From contig CAJAJL010000112.1 in NCBI GenBank assembly GCA_903940125.1, positions 1 to 40,270 on the forward strand: a stretch of 40,270 bases of DNA. Reading direction: 5' to 3'. Numbering within the stretch: the first letter of the stretch is position 1; every line of letters starts with the position of its first letter. The notes beneath the pieces were generated by a model. It saw only the letters and a list, made by a program, of their open reading frames with translations. It was not told the origin of the DNA and searched no databases. The stretch is from an uncultured Chlorobiaceae bacterium (GTDB taxonomy: Bacteria; Bacteroidota; Chlorobiia; Chlorobiales; Chlorobiaceae). The translations under genes and the position numbers were made by a program. Of this stretch, positions 36,361 to 40,270 are shown piece after piece.

Positions 36361-37782
36361 ATGGACTTACTGGAACGAGCTGCAAAGCTTTTTGGCAACT
36401 CTCCAGCCCTGAGAATGCCGGACAAAACCCTCTCCTTTACAGAGTACAATAATCAGGCAGCACAGATTGCAAACCTTCTCTTCCAAAAAGGATTTCATTC
36501 CGGCGATATAATTGCTGTTGTCTCGCCAAATACACCGGAAATGGCACTTCTTCTGGCCGGAGTGCTGAAAGCGGGAATGATTGCCGCACCACTCAACCAC
36601 CGCTTTCCAGAACACCTGCTGAAAAATATCGTTGATAACCTTTGTCCTCAGCTGATACTGACCAATAATAAGCAGCTGTTTTCGCACGATGCTATACGCA
36701 CAGTAACGGTTGCATCCATGCTGGAAAATACCAGAGGCTGCACTGTCCGCAAGGAAGTTGAGTTCTCTGAAACAATGGAACGTGCGGTAAGCATAATCCA
36801 TACCTCGGCAAGCACCGGAGTGGCGAAAGCCGCTGTGCACAGCCTGGCAAATCACTGGTACAGCGCACTCGGTTCAAATGAAAATCTCCCCTTCGGATGC
36901 GGAGATTGCTGGCTGCTTTCGCTGCCGCTCTACCATATTGGAGGCTATGCCCTGCTTTATCGTTCTCTCATCTCAGGCGGAGCACTTGCGGTCGGACGTC
37001 CGGATGACACTCTCTCACTCTCAATACAGACATTTCCTGTAACCCATCTTTCCGTCGTCCCGACACAGCTTTACCGAATGCTTGCCGACACAAAATGCAC
37101 TGAGCATCTTCGCCGACTGAAAGCTCTCCTGCTTGGCGGAAGTCCGGCTCCGAAATCTCTGATCGACGATGCCATCCGACACAACATTCCTCTCTACCTG
37201 AGTTACGGCTCAACCGAAATGACTACCCAGATTGCCACCTCTCCTGAACCGATTAACCGCTTGACGCTAAACAGCGGAAAGCTTCTGCCATACCGGGAAC
37301 TCAAAAATGCAGCAGATGGCGAACTTCTTGTCAAAGGGCCATGCCTCTTTCAGGGTTACCTGCGGCAGGGATCTATTCTGTCTCAGACCGATAATGAAGG
37401 GTGGTTCCATACTGCTGATATCGGCTGTATAGAGAAGGATGGCACCGTTACAGTGCTTGGCCGTAAGGATAATATGTTTATCTCAGGCGGTGAAAATATT
37501 CACCCTGAAGAGATAGAAAAAGCGCTGATGATGATTGATGGTATCCGTGAAGCGCTTGTCACAGCGATTCCCGATCATGAGTATGGCCATCGTCCAGCGG
37601 CATTTATTGAGACTTTTGAGAACAATATCCCCACTGACGACACTATTACCCTGATAATGAATGCTACTGTCGGAAAGCTGAAGACTCCAGCTCGTTATAT
37701 TCGTATAAACGAGTGGTCTACCCTCCCGGGATCGCAAAAAATCAACAGAGCCTGGTACTCTGCTGCCACGCCATCACCCTGA
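36361..37782 (+). CDS. menE: o-succinylbenzoate-CoA ligase (MenE)
   Basis: The 473-residue protein is an acyl-CoA synthetase of the ANL superfamily. The phosphate loop is HTSASTGVAKAAVHS (about 147-161), the A5 motif YGSTEMTTQI (about 281-290), A7 GWFHTADIG and A8 GRKDNMFISGGENIHPEEIE. The lysine for adenylation lies near the C-terminus (LPGSQKINR). MenE activates o-succinylbenzoate for menaquinone ring formation; green sulfur bacteria use menaquinone and chlorobiumquinone. It lacks other men genes next to it, so the assignment to succinylbenzoate rests on overall similarity of these motifs, and another small aryl acid is possible. It stands alone between hairpins. Confidence 0.82.
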   Translation: MDLLERAAKLFGNSPALRMPDKTLSFTEYNNQAAQIANLLFQKGFHSGDIIAVVSPNTPEMALLLAGVLKAGMIAAPLNHRFPEHLLKNIVDNLCPQLILTNNKQLFSHDAIRTVTVASMLENTRGCTVRKEVEFSETMERAVSIIHTSASTGVAKAAVHSLANHWYSALGSNENLPFGCGDCWLLSLPLYHIGGYALLYRSLISGGALAVGRPDDTLSLSIQTFPVTHLSVVPTQLYRMLADTKCTEHLRRLKALLLGGSPAPKSLIDDAIRHNIPLYLSYGSTEMTTQIATSPEPINRLTLNSGKLLPYRELKNAADGELLVKGPCLFQGYLRQGSILSQTDNEGWFHTADIGCIEKDGTVTVLGRKDNMFISGGENIHPEEIEKALMMIDGIREALVTAIPDHEYGHRPAAFIETFENNIPTDDTITLIMNATVGKLKTPARYIRINEWSTLPGSQKINRAWYSAATPSP

Positions 37783-37893
37783 AGAAAAAAGGAAACTTAT
37801 AATGAAAAGTGGTTGTTGTATTTACCGATGAATATATTAATGAAAAAGGTTTTATATGCTTTTGTTATGCAGATAACTCGAAAGGAGATCAAC

Positions 37894-38046
37894 ATGAAAA
37901 AGATTGTTATTTTCGCTATGATTTTTTTATTCGCCGGCTGTGCCTGGGACGAAAGCGGCAGACGTGACAATAACAGACACGAAGGCAATAGACATGAGAC
38001 AGGGACTCAGCACCAGGGTCAAGTAAATGATCACAGAGGCAATTGA
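37894..38046 (+). CDS. 50-residue histidine/asparagine-rich lipoprotein
   Basis: The start at 37894 is supported by a near-perfect Shine-Dalgarno, AAAGGAGATC. The product begins with a short signal (MKKIVIFAMIFLFAGC) ending in a lipobox with Cys16. The mature 35 residues are strongly hydrophilic, with repeated Arg, Asn, His and Glu (RRDNNRHEGNRHETGTQHQ, then NDHRGN). The five His could bind metal or give charge to the periplasmic surface, but no family is recognised. It is followed within about 20 bases by a strong hairpin and is apparently a single-gene unit. Confidence 0.6.
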   Translation: MKKIVIFAMIFLFAGCAWDESGRRDNNRHEGNRHETGTQHQGQVNDHRGN

Positions 38047-38380
38047 TTCTCACTCTTTTGATCCAAGAAGCCCCGGAATACTACCGGGGCTTATGCGTTA
38101 AATGAAGTATCAACCTGATGAAATCGCTCACAAAAAACTCAAGCATGTTCTCCTTTCTGGTATAACCGAAAGAGGTTGAGCTCCCGCCTACCGGTTGGCT
38201 GATAAAGAAGGCTTCGTTAACAAGCTGGTTTGCTGCGGCGTGGATGCTTGAACGGAAGTGGCCTGAGCGGTGGGGTCGCCGTGAGGTGCCGCCCTAGGGA
38301 TAAGAAGGGGAAGGATACGCTTGTGGTGATTGGGTGATTATTTCAAAACCTGAATCGTGCAGGGCTTTTGAATATTGTCG
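38047..38380. other. intergenic stretch with hairpin and possible relic
   Basis: These 334 bases hold the hairpin at 38068-38092 and no convincing gene. A minus-strand frame without a start codon stays open from about 38297 down to 38095 (containing AAANQLVNEAFFISQPVGG) and looks like a short degraded coding piece of unknown origin. The base composition here is more GC-rich than the flanks. Confidence 0.35.
38068..38092 (+). terminator. hairpin after the small lipoprotein gene
   Basis: AAGCCCCGG (38068-38076) and CCGGGGCTT (38084-38092) form a perfect 9-bp stem with a 7-base loop 21 bases after the lipoprotein stop codon. The stem is GC-rich with an A/T edge, as in terminators, though the T tract is short. 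Confidence 0.6.
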
Positions 38381-38671
38381 CTAACGCGCTAAAGCCCTGA
38401 TGACTGCTTCAGGTTCATGGGCAATGACGGTTAAAAGAACGCGAGCTGCCCGATCAGGTTGACGGCGTTTTTGTTCCCAATCTTGTACCGCCCGAACATC
38501 AAAGCCAAACCGCGAAGAAAATTCAGGTTGCGTCAACCCCAAACTGTTGCGGATAGACTTGACGTCAATCTCCTCTGGAACATGAACAGTAAAACCTTCA
38601 CTCATTTCGCCACGTGCGTAGGCCAGCGCCTGGTTGGCTGACTTGATAAGTTTACTTCCTGCTTTGGACAT
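38381..38671 (-). CDS. HigA/NadS-type helix-turn-helix antitoxin
   Basis: The start at 38671 is preferred, with AAGGAG nine bases upstream; the longer frame from 38704 would sit inside the toxin gene. The 96-residue protein has an N-terminal segment ([20 protein letters not shown]) and an XRE-type helix-turn-helix ([28 protein letters not shown]) with intact recognition helix. Proteins of this kind neutralise a RelE/HigB-type toxin and repress their shared promoter. The toxin gene ends 20 bases into this gene, so the pair overlaps and is coupled. The order (toxin first) fits HigBA-type modules. Confidence 0.85.
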   Translation of the reverse strand: MSKAGSKLIKSANQALAYARGEMSEGFTVHVPEEIDVKSIRNSLGLTQPEFSSRFGFDVRAVQDWEQKRRQPDRAARVLLTVIAHEPEAVIRALAR

Positions 38672-39017
38672 AGTGTTTAACTCCTTTCTTGTAAACATCA
38701 GCAAGCGCTCCTAAAATCTGCTTCAGTTCATTTCTTTCGGATTGCGTTAAATTGGCTCTTTCACCTTTTGAAAAGATAGATAACAGGAAAACGGGAATAT
38801 CTTCTCCAGCATAGAAGGTAACAACCCTGTACCCTCCGCTTTTTCCCTTACCCCGTCCAGCAAATCGAATTTTTCGAGCCCCGCCTGTCCCTTTCATTTC
38901 GACTCCGGCATCAGGGGTTTGCGCTATATAATCGACGATTGATCGACGCTCATCGGCAGTTAAACCGAGCGCTTTGGCATCGACGAGATATTCCGGCGTT
39001 TCTATAACAACTTGCAT
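38652..39017 (-). CDS. RelE/HigB-type toxin
   Basis: The 121-residue protein resembles RelE-superfamily toxins that cut mRNA on the ribosome. Typical segments are [22 protein letters not shown], the substrate loop [26 protein letters not shown] (stem of the RNA-binding core) and [23 protein letters not shown] near the end. It is the first gene of the pair, directly followed by the antitoxin. A palindromic site lies just upstream of the start. The catalytic residues of this family vary, so activity cannot be judged. No frameshift is present. Confidence 0.87.
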   Translation of the reverse strand: MQVVIETPEYLVDAKALGLTADERRSIVDYIAQTPDAGVEMKGTGGARKIRFAGRGKGKSGGYRVVTFYAGEDIPVFLLSIFSKGERANLTQSERNELKQILGALADVYKKGVKHYVQSRK

Positions 39018-39026
39018 AAATTAATG

Positions 39027-39041
39027 TACGGCAATGCCGTA
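39027..39041. promoter_or_regulatory. operator-like palindrome upstream of the toxin-antitoxin pair
   Basis: TACGGC (39027-39032), AAT and GCCGTA (39036-39041) form a perfect inverted repeat 10 bases upstream of the toxin start codon. A TATAAT-like sequence overlaps its right side. This is where HigA-type antitoxins usually bind to repress their own operon. Confidence 0.5.
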
Positions 39042-39110
39042 TATAATACAAGGGGTAGTTTGGCTGACGAGATCATCAAGCGCCGTGAAGCTGCAGGTAC
39101 AAACGACGAA

Positions 39111-39368
39111 TCATAAAATGGTTACAAGTCTTTTCTGCTTGATGAGCGAGAGGAGTTTCATGTATAGGGCAAACACGGTCTGGCTTACCTCCTCATGTTC
39201 ACGCAAGGCTTTAATTTCGGTGGCACTGAATGCATGAATCGGTGTCAGGCAAGCTTCGTCAAACTGACGCATTGTCTTTTTGTCGATAACACCAGCATCA
39301 TAAATGCCAGACATTGTTTCGTGGATCGCCGCAAAAGCGTCACTCTTGTATGTTTTGACTTTATTCAT
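39111..39368 (-). pseudogene. HigA-type antitoxin lacking its helix-turn-helix core
   Basis: This 85-residue frame has the typical antitoxin N-terminus (TYKSDAFAAIHETMSGIYDAG, FSATEIKALREHEEVSQ) but jumps from SQTVFALYM straight to KLLSLIKQKR. In full-length relatives about 20-27 residues between these points hold the recognition helix and the QWERGEKRP-type turn. Those are missing here by an in-frame deletion near 39145-39155. The protein should be unable to bind DNA in the usual way. The remnant of its toxin gene lies just upstream. Confidence 0.75.
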
Positions 39369-39453
39369 GACATTTTACGGGCTTAAAGTCCCCGGTTTTA
39401 ATGAGTTTTTCGAGCTTTAAGCTGCTGGCATCATCATTAAAAGGGGAATCATG
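39361..39453 (-). pseudogene. 3' remnant of a second toxin gene
   Basis: On the minus strand the last 30 codons of a lost gene remain, reading NDDASSLKLEKLIKTGDFKPV and ending at the stop 39361-39363. This overlaps the start of the damaged antitoxin gene by eight bases, the usual arrangement in such pairs. A stop codon at 39454-39456 cuts off everything further upstream. The toxin body is gone. Confidence 0.55.
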
Positions 39454-39533
39454 TTAGAAGTGAGTATTGGCTGCTATTGAACGGCGGTATATAGTGTCCC
39501 TACCCCGTTAAGGATATTTCTGCTGTGTGGTTA

Positions 39534-40157
39534 TTAGATGTTGGTCGTAACCCATTCACGCATGTATCTTATTAGCTCCGACACTGGAAGATTTGGTATT
39601 TCCGTTTTATTAAAGCCATGAGACAATAAATCGTCGTAATTATCTGCCATGAATTGTGTGAATTGATCGAAGAGTCCTGAAGGGCCAGGAAGGTTGATTC
39701 CAACATCATTCACGAGCCAGTGTCGTACTGCAGCAACCACCCGTACCGGTTCATCGTGATGGGCAGCAATGTCCGAGTTTGAGAGATCAGACAAAGCAAT
39801 TTGATACCTGTAAGGCTCTTTCTCGAGAATCAGACAACGTTTGCTCAGTTGTTCCCCTGTACCAAAACAGCTACATCCGACATCAAGACCAAGTTCAAAA
39901 GGCATATTGAAGCGAAAATACTCTCCTGCACGTTTTGCCTTGATACGAGAGAGATCATGAATAGCGTATTTAGACTCTCTAACCAGCTCAACAATCTTGC
40001 TGAAACGAGTCTCACCGGAGTTTAGCCTTTCTGCTGCCAATCTGGGATTAAGGCCAGCACGAAGAACAGTGAAGAGAAGAGGTCGAAGCAACGGTCGAAA
40101 GTAGTCGTCATAAGGGCAGTTGACGAAAACATTCGTGTCGAAAATAGATATTGACAC
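39534..40157 (-). CDS. conserved protein of unknown function, possible TIR/nucleotide-hydrolase-like fold
   Basis: The 207-residue protein has a well-defined pattern: IFDTNVFVNCPYDDYFRPLL at the start, GLNPRLAAERLNSGETR (about 36-52), YAIHDLSRIKAK (about 64-75) and FNMPFELGLDVGCSCFG (about 82-98). Later segments are LILEKEPYRYQIALSDLSNSDI and AAVRHWL. The order of short beta strands and the late acidic/ELG motif recalls TIR-like and nucleoside deoxyribosyltransferase-like folds. This family is common, often among defence or accessory genes, but its function is not established. There is no signal peptide. The neighbours are decayed toxin-antitoxin genes. Confidence 0.7.
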   Translation of the reverse strand: MSISIFDTNVFVNCPYDDYFRPLLRPLLFTVLRAGLNPRLAAERLNSGETRFSKIVELVRESKYAIHDLSRIKAKRAGEYFRFNMPFELGLDVGCSCFGTGEQLSKRCLILEKEPYRYQIALSDLSNSDIAAHHDEPVRVVAAVRHWLVNDVGINLPGPSGLFDQFTQFMADNYDDLLSHGFNKTEIPNLPVSELIRYMREWVTTNI

Positions 40158-40190
40158 GCTTAGTGATTGTTAATAAATAACTATAACAAT

Positions 40191-40270
40191 TTAGTCGAGA
40201 TTTGGCTCAATTTTGTAGTTCCATTCACCATGAAATTCATTTCGTAACATGTGAATTTTTTCAAATTCAG
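40191..40270 (-). CDS. 3' end of a gene running off the right edge
   Basis: The minus strand is open from the right edge to a stop at 40191-40193. The last 25 residues read EFEKIHMLRNEFHGEWNYKI and then EPNLD. The phrase FHGEWNYKI resembles C-terminal ends of ISAzo13-type transposases from memory. This would need the sequence beyond the window to confirm, and the piece is very short. Confidence 0.35.
   Translation of the reverse strand, partial: EFEKIHMLRNEFHGEWNYKIEPNLD

Noticed and set aside
39024-39116. 30-codon plus-strand frame ending in IIKRREAAGTNDES
   Set aside because: Short, overlaps the operator-like palindrome and the damaged antitoxin end, and has no recognisable family. It may be a relic, but support is too weak.
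1-40270. CRISPR arrays, tRNA and rRNA genes
   Set aside because: No regularly spaced repeats, tRNA-like cloverleaf sequences or rRNA segments were seen in reading the window.

Overview
The window looks like chromosome of a green sulfur bacterium (Chlorobiaceae; Chlorobium/Pelodictyon-like). The best evidence is an intact bacteriochlorophyllide C-20 methyltransferase (BchU) next to two B12-type radical-SAM proteins of the BchE/BchQ/BchR kind. An HdrA/HdrCB-Flx electron-transfer cluster and a compact argCJBFRG operon fit the same lineage. This is judged from recognised protein families only; no database search was possible.

Layout. (1) 1-5.4 kb is an AT-rich accessory segment. It holds a small conserved gene, a two-gene Septu-type (PtuA ATPase + PtuB HNH nuclease) anti-phage cassette bracketed by two 104-bp direct repeats (about 92% identical), and a broken TOTE-type primase-helicase gene with a one-base frameshift and a large internal deletion. 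(2) 5.4-8.6 kb has ordinary genes: an alpha/beta hydrolase, an exported TPR protein, a VIT/CCC1-type metal transporter and an iron-sulfur flavoprotein. (3) 8.9-15.7 kb is one operon, hdrCB (fused)-hdrA-flxD-flxC-flxB-flxA. It encodes a complete soluble FlxABCD-HdrABC-type complex that should link NAD(P)H to ferredoxin and disulfide/thiol chemistry by flavin-based electron bifurcation. A 17-bp palindrome sits in its promoter region. (4) 15.7-20.3 kb carries a MurB with an extra C-terminal domain resembling a DOMON/family-9 carbohydrate-binding module, a small unknown protein, a nitroreductase and a cytoplasmic hybrid histidine kinase. (5) 20.5-26.1 kb is a pigment cluster: radical SAM, ArsA-like ATPase, radical SAM, bchU. 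A promoter-like sequence and a terminator-like hairpin lie in the leader before the ArsA gene. (6) 26.2-30.0 kb on the minus strand encodes a PstS-like lipoprotein, a membrane diguanylate cyclase and a LolC/E-type permease, followed by a tiny membrane protein. (7) 30.2-37.8 kb is argC-J-B-F-R-G followed by menE. (8) 37.9-40.3 kb is again accessory: a 50-residue lipoprotein, an intact RelE/HigB-HigA-type toxin-antitoxin pair, the wreck of a second pair, a conserved gene of unknown function and the 3' end of a gene running off the right edge.

The central 30 kb therefore serves core phototroph physiology (redox balancing, chlorosome pigment, arginine, quinone and cell wall). Both ends show gain and decay of defence and addiction genes. 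The most noteworthy items are the repeat-bracketed Septu cassette, the fused HdrCB in a full Flx-Hdr operon with its palindrome, the MurB fusion, the leader in front of the ArsA-radical SAM-bchU genes, and the two decaying defence/toxin loci.
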